DNA of 36,022 nucleotides from Candidatus Omnitrophota bacterium (GTDB taxonomy: Bacteria; Omnitrophota; Omnitrophia; Omnitrophales; Aquincolibacteriaceae). Under the pieces are notes generated by a model. It ran no database searches. It worked only from the letters and a program-made list of their open reading frames with translations, and was not told where the DNA came from. Of this stretch, positions 22,190 to 30,271 are shown piece after piece. Within the stretch, counting starts at the first letter, position 1. Each line of letters opens with the position of its first letter. A program made the translations under genes and the position numbers. Location of the stretch: contig JAKJDL010000015.1 in the NCBI GenBank assembly GCA_022705945.1, positions 1-36,022 of the forward strand, read 5' to 3'.

Positions 22190-22762
22190 ATGGCCGGCTA
22201 TTTTGGTCCTATTCTTGCGGGACATAACGAGGCGTTCCAGAAGACCTTTGATCCGCAGCAAATTGAGATTCTCGATACCATCGCCCGTGCGATTATCCAT
22301 GCCCTGAAATCCGGGCACAAGGTGCTGCTTTGTGGCAATGGGGGATCGGGAACGGATGCGCTCCATATTGCGGCCGAGTTTGTGGGGCGTTTTGAAATAG
22401 AGCGGGTCAGCCTGCCAGCCATCGCTCTGACTGCGGATACGGCGGCAATCACGGCGATTGGAAATGACTACGGTTATGACCGTGTTTTTGAGCGTCAAGT
22501 GGAAGGGCTCGGTCAGAAGGGTGATGTTTTGATCGCGCTTTCGACAAGCGGCAAATCGCCGAATGTTCTCAAAGCGATTGCTGCGGCGAAGCAAAAAGGA
22601 ATATTGACGGTCGGTTTTACGGGGAGGGATGGCGGGGCCATGGCCGGCGAAGCCGATCATCTTTTTCTTGTCCGGTCGCAGAAAACCACGCATATTCAGG
22701 AGATGCATATGATTGCGCTCCACGGGATCTGTGAGGTTGTCGAACAAATTCTTTTTGGATGA
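22190..22762 (+). CDS. gmhA: Sedoheptulose-7-phosphate isomerase (phosphoheptose isomerase)
   Basis: Converts sedoheptulose 7-phosphate to D-glycero-D-manno-heptose 7-phosphate, first step to the ADP-heptose of the LPS inner core. The 190-aa SIS-domain protein shows LLCGNGGSGTDALHIAAEFVGRF, AIGNDYGYDRVFERQV, ALSTSGKSPNVLKAI and the C-terminal IQEMHMIALHGICEVVE with metal/active-site residues. ATG at 22190; an upstream TTG at 22184 overlaps pfp and is not needed. Probably co-transcribed with rfaE2. Confidence 0.94.
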   Translation: MAGYFGPILAGHNEAFQKTFDPQQIEILDTIARAIIHALKSGHKVLLCGNGGSGTDALHIAAEFVGRFEIERVSLPAIALTADTAAITAIGNDYGYDRVFERQVEGLGQKGDVLIALSTSGKSPNVLKAIAAAKQKGILTVGFTGRDGGAMAGEADHLFLVRSQKTTHIQEMHMIALHGICEVVEQILFG

Positions 22763-22775
22763 TCAGCGGGACTCC

Positions 22776-23249
22776 ATGAACCCCAAGATTCTCACCGAAA
22801 GAACGCTGGGCCGGACTATTGCGGGTCTTCGGCGCCGGAAGAAGCGGATTGCTTTTACGAACGGGACATTCGATATCCTTCATCTCGGCCATGTGACCTA
22901 CCTGCAAAAAGCCAAAAGCTCGTCGGATATTCTAATCGTAGGGGTCAATACGGACCGTTCTGTGAAAAGCTATAAAGATCCAAGCCGCCCGGTAAATCCT
23001 CAAAATGACCGCATCCGGGTTTTGACGGCGCTCTCGTGTGTCGATTACGCGGTTCTTTTTGATGAGCCGACGCCGTTGAATCTGATCCTTTCGATCCGGC
23101 CCGATGTTCTTGTCAAGGGCGCGGACTGGGCTCTTCGAGACATCGTTGGAGCAAAGGAGGTCCGCTCATGGGGCGGCCGGGTTAAACGGATCAAGTTCGT
23201 TCAGGGCCGCTCATCGACCCGGATTATCAAGGCTCTCGGCCTGGCCTGA
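22776..23249 (+). CDS. rfaE2: D-glycero-beta-D-manno-heptose 1-phosphate adenylyltransferase
   Basis: Nucleotidyltransferase making ADP-heptose from heptose 1-phosphate and ATP; it corresponds to the C-terminal half of the fused E. coli HldE. The 157-aa sequence has FTNGTFDILHLGHVTYL with the HxGH motif, NTDRSVKSYKDPSRPVNPQNDRI, LVKGADW, and the terminal GRSSTRII. The start is ATG 22776; the frame is open upstream to 22713 inside gmhA. The kinase half (HldA) and the phosphatase GmhB are not recognisable nearby, unless the PfkB-family gene at 23906 fills the kinase role. Confidence 0.94.
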   Translation: MNPKILTERTLGRTIAGLRRRKKRIAFTNGTFDILHLGHVTYLQKAKSSSDILIVGVNTDRSVKSYKDPSRPVNPQNDRIRVLTALSCVDYAVLFDEPTPLNLILSIRPDVLVKGADWALRDIVGAKEVRSWGGRVKRIKFVQGRSSTRIIKALGLA

Positions 23250-23252
23250 AAT

Positions 23253-23900
23253 ATGGAGTGGCGGGAACGGGTTTTTCAGAATTTTAAACTTTACGCGGTG
23301 ACGGATCTTTGTGATATTTCCGCCGAGAGTGTTTTGAGGAAAGCCGAAGACGCTTTCCGGGGGGGAGTTGATATCGTGCAGCTTCGCTCGAAACAGCTGA
23401 CCGATTTCCGGTTCCTTCAGATTGGCCAAAAGATCAAAAAAATGGCCGGCCGGTTCCGAAAACTTTTTTTTGTGAATGATCGGTTGGATCTCGCTATTGC
23501 GCTGAAGGCTGACGGAATCCATCTCGGGCAAACGGATCTGCCGCTGCCGGCCGCCAGGAAACTGATAAGACAAGCAGGTGTCCGGATGAAGATCGGTAAA
23601 TCCACCTGCGACATCCGGCAAGCACGCGAGGCTGTCCGGGATGGTGCGGATTATATCGGGGTCGGACCTGTTTACGCAACGCCAACAAAACCGGGGCGAA
23701 AACCGGCCGGTCTGGATTATGTTAGGCGAGTCGCGCGATGCATCCGCATCCCGTGGGTTGCGATCGGCGGAATTGATCTTGAGAATATAGACAATGTGAT
23801 AGCTGCGGGCGCCGGACGGATTGCGGTGGTCAGGGCGATCTTTGAAGCGAAAGATGCGGAGTTCGCGGCGCGTGAACTTAAAAAAAGACTGGAAAGGTAA
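23253..23900 (+). CDS. thiE: Thiamine-phosphate synthase
   Basis: Couples HMP-pyrophosphate and thiazole phosphate into thiamine monophosphate. The 215-aa TIM barrel shows FKLYAVTDLCD, GGVDIVQLRSK, FVNDRLDLAIALKADGIHLGQTDL, IGKSTCDIRQAREAVRDGADYIGVGPVYATPTK and IGGIDLENI. The family usually has Ser in G-x-S-x-H/T where this one has GKSTC, still compatible. It starts 3 bases after rfaE2 with no TPP riboswitch possible between them, so its expression follows the heptose genes. Confidence 0.93.
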   Translation: MEWRERVFQNFKLYAVTDLCDISAESVLRKAEDAFRGGVDIVQLRSKQLTDFRFLQIGQKIKKMAGRFRKLFFVNDRLDLAIALKADGIHLGQTDLPLPAARKLIRQAGVRMKIGKSTCDIRQAREAVRDGADYIGVGPVYATPTKPGRKPAGLDYVRRVARCIRIPWVAIGGIDLENIDNVIAAGAGRIAVVRAIFEAKDAEFAARELKKRLER

Positions 23901-23905
23901 AAACT

Positions 23906-24820
23906 ATGGCAAAACCTCCTTATCTCATTGTGATCGGCACGGTTGCTATCGATGAACTCTCCACGCCTTTCGGGGTCCGGCAGACGGTTTTCGGAGGTTC
24001 AGCCTCCTTTTTTTCCTATGCTGCCAGTTTTTTTTCGAAGGTCGGAGTGGTGGCGGTTGTCGGTGAGGATTTTCCGGATGAGTACCGGAAGGTGCTTGAA
24101 GAGCGCGGGATCGATCTGACCCACCTTGAGGTTCTTCCCGGAAAGACCTTTCACTGGAAAGGAAAGTATGAAGCGGATATGAATTCGGCGATCACGCTGC
24201 AGACCGACCTTAACGTGCTTCTTGATTTCAAACCGCGCATCCGTTATGAAAAAATGCCGGAATTTGTTTTTCTGGCGAATGTGGATCCCGAACTCCAGTT
24301 GTCTGTTCTCGACCAGGTGCACGGGTCAGCGCTCAAGTTTGTTGCCTGCGATACGATGAATTTTTGGATTCAGAACAAACGGGATTTCGTTTTAAAGGTG
24401 CTTGGTCGCGTGCATGCTGTTTTTATGAATGACGGAGAGGCCCGGCAGTTGACGGGGGAGGTCAATCTGATCAAGGCCTCTCAGCAGATCCATAACATGG
24501 GGCCTGAATACGTGATCATTAAAAAGGGAGAACACGGGGCGCTGCTTTACAGCCATGAAGGCGTCTTTATCTATCCGGCGTATCCGATCGACAGCGTTTA
24601 TGATCCCACGGGCGCCGGGGACAGTTTTGCGGGGGGTGTCATGGGTTACCTTGCCTCTGCCCGGAAAGTGAATCTGAAGATCATGAAATCCGCGATCGCT
24701 TACGGAACGGTGGTAGCCTCATTCACTGTGGAGAAATTCGGTCTGGGAAGGCTTCGTGAAGTTAAGCGCCAGGATTTTGATAAACGGCTGGAAGTTTTGA
24801 AAAAAATCTGTAAAATTTGA
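23906..24820 (+). CDS. PfkB-family carbohydrate kinase, substrate unknown
   Basis: A 304-aa ribokinase-fold protein. N-terminal VIGTVAIDELSTPFG and FGGSASFFSYAASFF, VVGEDFPDEY, KTFHWKGKYEADMN, then the PfkB signature DPTGAGDSFAGGVMGYLAS with the catalytic Asp. It is longer in its lid region than ThiD and unlike fructokinase. Because gmhA and rfaE2 lie two and three genes upstream, it could be the missing heptose 7-phosphate kinase. Against this, close relatives I recall are annotated only as sugar kinases. tRNA-Gly starts 12 bases after its stop. Confidence 0.85.
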   Translation: MAKPPYLIVIGTVAIDELSTPFGVRQTVFGGSASFFSYAASFFSKVGVVAVVGEDFPDEYRKVLEERGIDLTHLEVLPGKTFHWKGKYEADMNSAITLQTDLNVLLDFKPRIRYEKMPEFVFLANVDPELQLSVLDQVHGSALKFVACDTMNFWIQNKRDFVLKVLGRVHAVFMNDGEARQLTGEVNLIKASQQIHNMGPEYVIIKKGEHGALLYSHEGVFIYPAYPIDSVYDPTGAGDSFAGGVMGYLASARKVNLKIMKSAIAYGTVVASFTVEKFGLGRLREVKRQDFDKRLEVLKKICKI

Positions 24821-24832
24821 GCAGTTGTCAGG

Positions 24833-24906
24833 GCGGGATTAGCATAGTGGTAATGTCCCAGCTTCCCAAGCTGGTCAGACGGGTTCGATTCCCGTATCCC
24901 GCTCCA
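24833..24906 (+). tRNA. tRNA-Gly(CCC)
   Basis: Acceptor GCGGGAT/ATCCCGC, anticodon stem CCAGC/GCTGG with loop TTCCCAA (anticodon CCC), T arm CGGG-TTCGATT-CCCG, discriminator U and encoded CCA. It lies 12 bases after the PfkB-family gene and may be cut from that transcript. Confidence 0.96.
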
Positions 24907-24963
24907 CTTTTTCTGCCCCGGAAAGTCAGCAAAATACATTACAGCATGCGTTCTTCTTAAGTT

Positions 24964-24994
24964 TTGACCTGAACGGCCGTTTTTTTGGTATAAT
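24964..24994 (+). promoter_or_regulatory. Promoter for tRNA-Thr (extended -10)
   Basis: A perfect TATAAT (24989-24994) preceded by TGG gives an extended -10 element. A TTGACC lies 19 bases upstream (24964-24969), a slightly long spacer. The tRNA starts 30 bases after the -10 box. Confidence 0.7.
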
Positions 24995-25024
24995 CCCGTC
25001 CTGCCGTTGCCGGATTTCCTGCAT

Positions 25025-25097
25025 GCTGGCGTAGCTCAATCGGTAGAGCAGCTGTTTCGTAAACAGCAGGTTACGCGTTCAAGTCGCGTCGCCAGCT
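25025..25097 (+). tRNA. tRNA-Thr(CGT)
   Basis: Acceptor GCTGGCG/CGCCAGC, D arm GCTC/GAGC, anticodon stem GCTGT/ACAGC with loop TTCGTAA (anticodon CGT), and T arm ACGCG-TTCAAGT-CGCGT. The discriminator is U and no CCA is encoded, unlike the other two tRNAs here, so a CCA-adding enzyme is needed. The 133 bases between this tRNA and the rpoN stop hold no gene I can support. Confidence 0.95.
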
Positions 25098-25230
25098 TGT
25101 CCTTCCACAAATCAGTGAACTCAGGTTCCTTCGAGGGTCGTCGCCTCATCAGAAGGCGTAGTCGTGAATTTGGGTATTTTGTCAGCAGCGGGAATGGCAG
25201 GCAGATTTGCAATCACTTTCTGATGCGCGC

Positions 25231-26664
25231 TTAGCGCTGCCGGCGAAGATGGGTCGGAAGGATCTTGAGAATGTCCCGGTATTTCGAGACCGTCCGCCGC
25301 GCGATCCGGATCCCTTCAGCTTTAAGAGTCTGAACGATAGCTTCATCACTCAAAGGGCTTCGGGGATTCTCATTTTTGACGAGCGAGCGGATCCGTTCCA
25401 GAATGCTTTTCTGCGACTCTCCGATGCCGTCCCGGGTTTCGATCTTTTGTGAAAAAAAACTCCGGTAGGGCACCGTTCCCTGAGGGGTCGACATGTATTT
25501 GCCGTGGATTGCGCGGCTGACCGTTGACTCGTGCAGGCCGAGTCGTTCCGCGATATCTTTCAGCCGCAAGGGGCGCAGGTAGGAAAACCCGCGCGTGAAA
25601 AAGAGAGGCTGCGCCCGGACGATCTCTTCCGTGATCCCCCGGATCGTGGATGTGCGTAGCTCAAGAGCTTTGATGAAATCCGCACCGCTGGCCAGCCGCG
25701 TTTTGAGGAAGTCGCGCGTCTGTTGATCGGTATTCCTGTCCCTGAGCATTTTTCGGTATTCGGCGTTCAATCTCAGCTTGGGGACATATTCATCGTTGAC
25801 CCTTATCTCAAGGTCGTTATCCGTTCCGTCCTTGATCGAAATCGTCGCATCGGGAGTGACGGCGACGGCATCTTCCGCATAAAAACTTCGGCCGGGTTTG
25901 GGCTCAAGTTTTCCGATGAAAGCGACCGCGGTCTTGATCGCGGTTTCGCTCTGATTGAAAATCCGGCTCAAAGTTTTGAAGTCGCGTTTCGCCACGAGAT
26001 CAAGATGTTCCCGGACGATCTCCTTGGCAAGGGCTCCGTCCGCGCCTTTTCTCTCCAGTTGGATCAGTAAGGCTTCCCGAAGATCGCGGGCGGCGACGCC
26101 GGGGGGATCGAATTTTTGGATTTTTTCAAGGACCCGCAAGACATCCCCGACATTCGTTCCTAGGGTGTCGGCTATCTCGTCGACCGTGGCAGTCAGATAA
26201 CCGTCTTCGGCGACGTTGCCGATGATTTGCATTGCGATCGGACGTTCTTTCTCCGCCAAATCCAAAAAATTCAGCTGCCATTCGAGAAAGTCGAAAAGAC
26301 TTTCGGGACGCGTAAGCAGATTTTCCTGAAAATCAAGAGTTCTTCGAAGATCCGCTGCCGGTCTTTTGGAGAAATCAACCGGAGCCGCAAAGAAACCCAG
26401 AGGGTCGGAATTTTCCCATTCACCCTGGATGGCCGCGGCACTGTCATTCTCTTCGTCCTCCCGGGACCGGGCGGATGCTGATGGCTCGGGGATGTCCGGA
26501 GGTTCCCCGGAAACGGTTTCTTCGAGGGTCGGATTTTCCTCAAGGGCCTGATCAACGGCCCGGCGCAGGTCAGCGACAGGCAGATGAAGAAGGTGAAGAT
26601 ATTCCCGCATTTGAGGGGAGAGAATGAATTTCTGTTGTTGGGCTTGTTTAAGACCTTGTTTCAT
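25231..26664 (-). CDS. rpoN: RNA polymerase sigma-54 factor
   Basis: Alternative sigma factor for -24/-12 promoters that needs AAA+ activators. The 477-aa protein has the activator-interacting N-terminus (KQGLKQAQQQKFILSPQMREYLHLLHLP), an acidic region II, the core-binding domain (DFLEWQLNFLDLAEKERPIAMQIIGNVAEDGYL), the HTH (LRLKDIAERLGLHESTVSRAIHGKYMSTPQG) and the RpoN box ARRTVSKYRDIL. ATG 26664 is chosen by the family N-terminus; the frame extends to a TTG at 26688. No Shine-Dalgarno precedes it, and a -10 box ends 6 bases before the ATG, so the mRNA may be leaderless. Divergent to accD. Confidence 0.96.
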   Translation of the reverse strand: MKQGLKQAQQQKFILSPQMREYLHLLHLPVADLRRAVDQALEENPTLEETVSGEPPDIPEPSASARSREDEENDSAAAIQGEWENSDPLGFFAAPVDFSKRPAADLRRTLDFQENLLTRPESLFDFLEWQLNFLDLAEKERPIAMQIIGNVAEDGYLTATVDEIADTLGTNVGDVLRVLEKIQKFDPPGVAARDLREALLIQLERKGADGALAKEIVREHLDLVAKRDFKTLSRIFNQSETAIKTAVAFIGKLEPKPGRSFYAEDAVAVTPDATISIKDGTDNDLEIRVNDEYVPKLRLNAEYRKMLRDRNTDQQTRDFLKTRLASGADFIKALELRTSTIRGITEEIVRAQPLFFTRGFSYLRPLRLKDIAERLGLHESTVSRAIHGKYMSTPQGTVPYRSFFSQKIETRDGIGESQKSILERIRSLVKNENPRSPLSDEAIVQTLKAEGIRIARRTVSKYRDILKILPTHLRRQR

Positions 26665-26670
26665 GGGACG

Positions 26671-26699
26671 AAAATACCATGATGGCAAAATGTTGTAAA
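26671..26699 (-). promoter_or_regulatory. Promoter of rpoN, placed for a leaderless mRNA
   Basis: On the minus strand TTTACA (26694-26699), 17 bases, TATTTT (26671-26676), then six bases and the rpoN ATG. Transcription would begin at or beside the start codon. Confidence 0.5.
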
Positions 26700-26733
26700 G
26701 CCATGAGATTTCTTAAGTTAGGGGAGAAAGCGA

Positions 26734-26761
26734 TTGACACACCCATGTTATTTTTTATAAT
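26734..26761 (+). promoter_or_regulatory. Strong promoter upstream of accD
   Basis: Perfect TTGACA (26734-26739) and perfect TATAAT (26756-26761) with a 16-base spacer. The accD start lies about 100 bases downstream, leaving a long leader. The two divergent promoters (rpoN and accD) are only about 35 bases apart. Confidence 0.8.
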
Positions 26762-26867
26762 GTTCCAGTTTACCTGTCGTGCTTTGCCGCGGGGGAATCA
26801 GGATCGGTTTCTCGTGGTTTTTTTACCGTCCGCAAAGGTCTTAATGAACGATAAAAAGGAAAGATCA

Positions 26868-27704
26868 ATGATCCAGGCACCTGCCCTCATGGTTACCAAG
26901 GGGCTGAAGAAAAAGAGCATGCCGGAAGGGCTTTGGACGAAATGTCCCAGCTGCCAGACGGTCGTTTTTAACAAGACTCTCAGAGAGAATTTTCTTGTTT
27001 GTGCCAAGTGTGGTTACCACTTTATCATGGGAGCCTGGGAACGCATCCATCAGCTGATCGACGATAAGACCTTCAAGGAGAGCAACGCCAATCTGTTTCC
27101 GGGAGATCCGCTTAAGTTCTCCGCGGTCAAGGCTTATCCGGAAAAAATCAAACAGGATCAAAAAAAGACCGGTCTCAAGGAAGCCTGTGTGACAGGCGAG
27201 GGCAAGATCAACGGCCGTTCCGTCGCCCTCGGCGTTACTGATTCGAGGTTTATTATGGGATCCATGGGATCGGTGCTTGGTGAAAAGATCACCCGTCTTA
27301 CCGAACATGCCCTGGAGAACAAGCTTCCGCTCATTATTGTCTCGGGCTCGGGCGGAGGCGCCCGCATGTATGAAGGAGCGCTCAGTCTGATGCAAATGGC
27401 CAAGACCTCGGTGGCGCTGATGCGGTATCAGAAAGAAAAGCATCCTTTTATTTCGATCCTGACGAATCCGACGATGGGCGGAGTCATGGCCAGTTTTGCG
27501 TCGCTCGGAGACATCATTATCGCGGAACCCCGCGCGCTTCTCGGCTTTGCGGGTCCGCGGGTAATCGAGCAGACGATCCGCCAAAAACTGCCTCCGGATT
27601 TTCAAACCTCCGAATTTCTCGTCGAACACGGAATGGTGGATATGGTGATAGACCGCCGTGATCTCAAGCAGAAGCTGACGACGCTTCTTGAAATCCTTTG
27701 TTGA
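26868..27704 (+). CDS. accD: Acetyl-CoA carboxylase carboxyltransferase subunit beta
   Basis: Transfers CO2 from carboxybiotin to acetyl-CoA together with AccA. The 278-aa sequence has a zinc finger (CPSC...CAKCG), GAWERIHQLID, MGSMGSVLGEKITRLTEHAL, SGSGGGARMYEGALSLMQMAK, and LTNPTMGGVMASFASLGDIIIAEPRALLGFAGPRVIEQT. The ATG at 26868 has AAGGAAAG 5-10 bases upstream. An in-frame ATG at 26844 (MNDKKERS) is also possible; further extension to 26679 would pass through the promoter and is rejected. It shares the transcript with the ABC ATPase 10 bases later. Confidence 0.96.
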   Translation: MIQAPALMVTKGLKKKSMPEGLWTKCPSCQTVVFNKTLRENFLVCAKCGYHFIMGAWERIHQLIDDKTFKESNANLFPGDPLKFSAVKAYPEKIKQDQKKTGLKEACVTGEGKINGRSVALGVTDSRFIMGSMGSVLGEKITRLTEHALENKLPLIIVSGSGGGARMYEGALSLMQMAKTSVALMRYQKEKHPFISILTNPTMGGVMASFASLGDIIIAEPRALLGFAGPRVIEQTIRQKLPPDFQTSEFLVEHGMVDMVIDRRDLKQKLTTLLEILC

Positions 27705-27714
27705 CGAAGAGATC

Positions 27715-28821
27715 ATGGCAAACGTAACCCTTAAAAATGTTTCCAAGATCTACAAGGGCGGGGTTCGTGCCGTCAACAATATCAGTCTCGAGATTCAGGA
27801 TCGTGAATTTGTCGTGCTTGTCGGACCTTCGGGTTGCGGGAAATCGACAACGCTCCGGATGATCGCGGGTCTGGAAGAGATCTCCGAGGGGGAGGTCTTT
27901 ATCGGGAATACACTTGTGAACGATGTCCCCGCCAAAAACCGCGACATCGCAATGGTCTTCCAGAATTACGCGCTTTATCCCCACATGACGGTCTATGAAA
28001 ACCTCGCGTTCGGTCTTAAACTCAGGAAATATCCCAGGCGGGAGATTGAGCGGCGCGTTCATGAGGCCGCTGAAATTCTCGGGCTCACGACGGAAATGCT
28101 CGTCCGACGTCCGAAGGAGCTTTCGGGCGGGGAACGTCAACGGGTGGCGGTCGGCCGCGCGATCGTGAGAAAGCCCAAGGTCTTTCTTTTTGACGAGCCT
28201 CTCAGCAATCTCGATGCCAAACTCCGTGTTCAGATGCGGATGGAACTGCAGAAGCTCCATAATCGGCTTCAGTCAACGATGATTTATGTGACGCACGACC
28301 AGATCGAAGCGCTGACGCTCGGAAACCGGATCGTGGTGATGCATCAGGGAGTCGTTCAGCAAGTGGCGGATCCCATAAGCCTTTATGAGCGGCCCCGGAA
28401 CAAGTTTGTAGGCGGCTTCATCGGTTCTCCGCCGATGAATTTTTTGAAGGGAACGATCGTTGCCGAGAACGGGGACTTTTATTTTTACGATAAAAGCATC
28501 AAGCTCCGCATTCTTCCTCATTATTGCCCGCGCATGTCCTCCTACAAGGGACAGCCCATCCAGATGGGGATCCGTCCCGAGGATATCTATGACAAAATTT
28601 TTGCGCAGGATGCCCGCCCGGAATTCACGATCACGGCGACCGTGGATGTGGTGGAGCCGATGGGAGCCGAGATCCTTCTTTATCTGACGGCGGGAAATAA
28701 TAATTTTGTGGTGCGTGTTTCTAACCAGGATACGGCGGCGATGAACCAGGACCTTCAGGTCGTTTTCGATATGAGCAAGGCTCATTTTTTCGATCCCCAA
28801 ACGGGTGTTGCGATCCTCTGA
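27715..28821 (+). CDS. UgpC/MsmX/MalK-type sugar ABC transporter ATPase
   Basis: Energising subunit for an ABC sugar importer. The 368-aa protein has Walker A GPSGCGKST, Q-loop VFQNYALYPHMTVYENLAFGLKLR, signature LSGGERQR, Walker B VFLFDEPLSNLDAKLR, switch His in THDQIEALTLG, and a C-terminal MalK-like regulatory domain (MGIRPEDIYD). ATG 27715 is used; the frame opens at 27688 inside accD. No permease or binding-protein gene is in the window. It may serve several importers, as MsmX does in Bacillus; that is inference. Confidence 0.9.
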   Translation: MANVTLKNVSKIYKGGVRAVNNISLEIQDREFVVLVGPSGCGKSTTLRMIAGLEEISEGEVFIGNTLVNDVPAKNRDIAMVFQNYALYPHMTVYENLAFGLKLRKYPRREIERRVHEAAEILGLTTEMLVRRPKELSGGERQRVAVGRAIVRKPKVFLFDEPLSNLDAKLRVQMRMELQKLHNRLQSTMIYVTHDQIEALTLGNRIVVMHQGVVQQVADPISLYERPRNKFVGGFIGSPPMNFLKGTIVAENGDFYFYDKSIKLRILPHYCPRMSSYKGQPIQMGIRPEDIYDKIFAQDARPEFTITATVDVVEPMGAEILLYLTAGNNNFVVRVSNQDTAAMNQDLQVVFDMSKAHFFDPQTGVAIL

Positions 28822-28836
28822 GAACTCCATAGCCCT

Positions 28837-30271
28837 ATGCCCTCTCCGGCCCGTCGTCATCTAGCGTTCGCAGCGGGGATAGGGGTCAGCTTTTTGCTGG
28901 TCTACCTACTTTTTCATTCTTTGTCGGCTCTCCGGACGACTATCCATCCCGAAGGCTATGTGCAGAGGATCGCGGTGAGCCTTGCGGTTTTTATGCTGCC
29001 GATTCTCACCACCTGGTGGCGGTTTAAATGGGCGGGTGTCAATATCATGATGATTGTTTTTGTCATCCCGCTTGTTTTTTTTGTTGTGACAGTCACCAAG
29101 ATTCCCGTGTTCCTGTGGGTGTTCCTCGCCTACGCGGTTTTGATGCTTGCGCTTTACCGTGCCGAGCAGCAGTTCGATAATCAGCTTTCCATGATCCAGA
29201 TCGACGAAGAAAAGCTTCAGGACGAGATCAATAATCTCGAGGTGGTTTTTAAGGCCAAAGGGGAAGGGATCAGCACTTTTTTTGAAAAGTATTCCACTTA
29301 TTACAACCTCCGCAAGCTTGCCGAAGAGCTGACGCTTAGCCTCTCCTGGGCCGAACTTGCCCAAAAAATCGTGGACCGCGCGATGGATTTTATTCCGCGC
29401 GGGGATTACGCCAAGATTACCCTTGCCCACGGGGAAGAAAAGAAGCTCCCTGTGATCGCGCGGCGCAGGATGCGTCCCGTCGGAAGCTGGATCGCGAAGC
29501 AGGGCGATCTTTTTGATTTCTGGTGTATCAAGAACCGCAAGCGGCTTATCGTGATGAACGCGCAGGAAGATTTTCGCTTTGCGCTTCGCGAGAACGAAAA
29601 GAAAGAGAATGTCCGAAGCCTGATTGTAGCGCCTCTTTTCTGCGAGGGGCGCGTGGCCGGAACGCTTGCGATTCATGCGGCGAGGCCGGATGTTTTTACG
29701 CACGACGACCTCCGGCTTCTCGACGCCATCGCGACGCTGGCCTCTTCCGCCATCTCGAATGCGATGCTCTATGAAAAAACGGAACGGCTCGCGATCAAGG
29801 ATTCGCTGACGGGGCTTTTTGTGCGCCGTTATTTTTACGAACGGCTCAAGGAAGAACATCGCCGCGTCTTGATGAATCAGAAGACCATGTCGCTTATCAT
29901 GTGTGATTTGGACCATTTCAAGGAGTGTAATGACCGGTTCGGTCATCAGGGAGGCGACCTGATGCTCATTCAATTTGCGGAAATCCTTGGACAGACACTT
30001 CCGAACGCTTTGCTCGCACGATACGGGGGAGAAGAGTTTGCGATCCTACTTCCCGAGGTGACAAAAATCGAGGCGGTGAAAGTCGCGGAGGCCCTCCGGG
30101 AAGCCGTTGAAAAGACTCCGCCGTGAAAATGTCGGCATGACCGTTTCGGCGGGAGTCGCGAGTCTTCCGGATGATACGCTGGATCTCGAGACGCTGGTTC
30201 ATAAAGCCGACCAGGCGCTTTATCAGGCAAAGAGGGAAGGGAGGAATCGCGTATGCGCAAGCGCCTCCTGA
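28837..30271 (+). pseudogene. GGDEF diguanylate cyclase with a frameshift near its C-terminus
   Basis: The frame from 28837 gives two to three TM segments (28855-29160), a short coiled coil, a GAF-like domain (about residues 155-305) and a GGDEF domain with DSLTGLFVRRYF, CDLDHFKECNDRFGHQGGD and the active loop YGGEEF. It stops at TGA 30124-30126 in ...EKTPP. The missing end ([30 protein letters not shown]) continues in the +1 frame from about 30122 to the stop at 30269-30271. One extra base near 30114-30123 explains this. The I-site RxxD is absent. Cut here, the protein would lack the last part of its catalytic domain. The repaired gene would overlap the next by 19 bases. Mutation or assembly error are both possible. 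Confidence 0.85.

Noticed and set aside
23249-23253. TPP riboswitch for thiE
   Set aside because: Only 3 bases separate thiE from rfaE2, leaving no space for an aptamer.
26679-26867. N-terminal extension of accD
   Set aside because: The extension crosses a consensus promoter and adds residues not found in the family.
30114-30130. Programmed +1 frameshift in the first cyclase
   Set aside because: CCG-CCG-TGA offers no cognate re-pairing for the P-site tRNA in the +1 frame and no stimulatory structure was seen; mutation or sequencing error is simpler.
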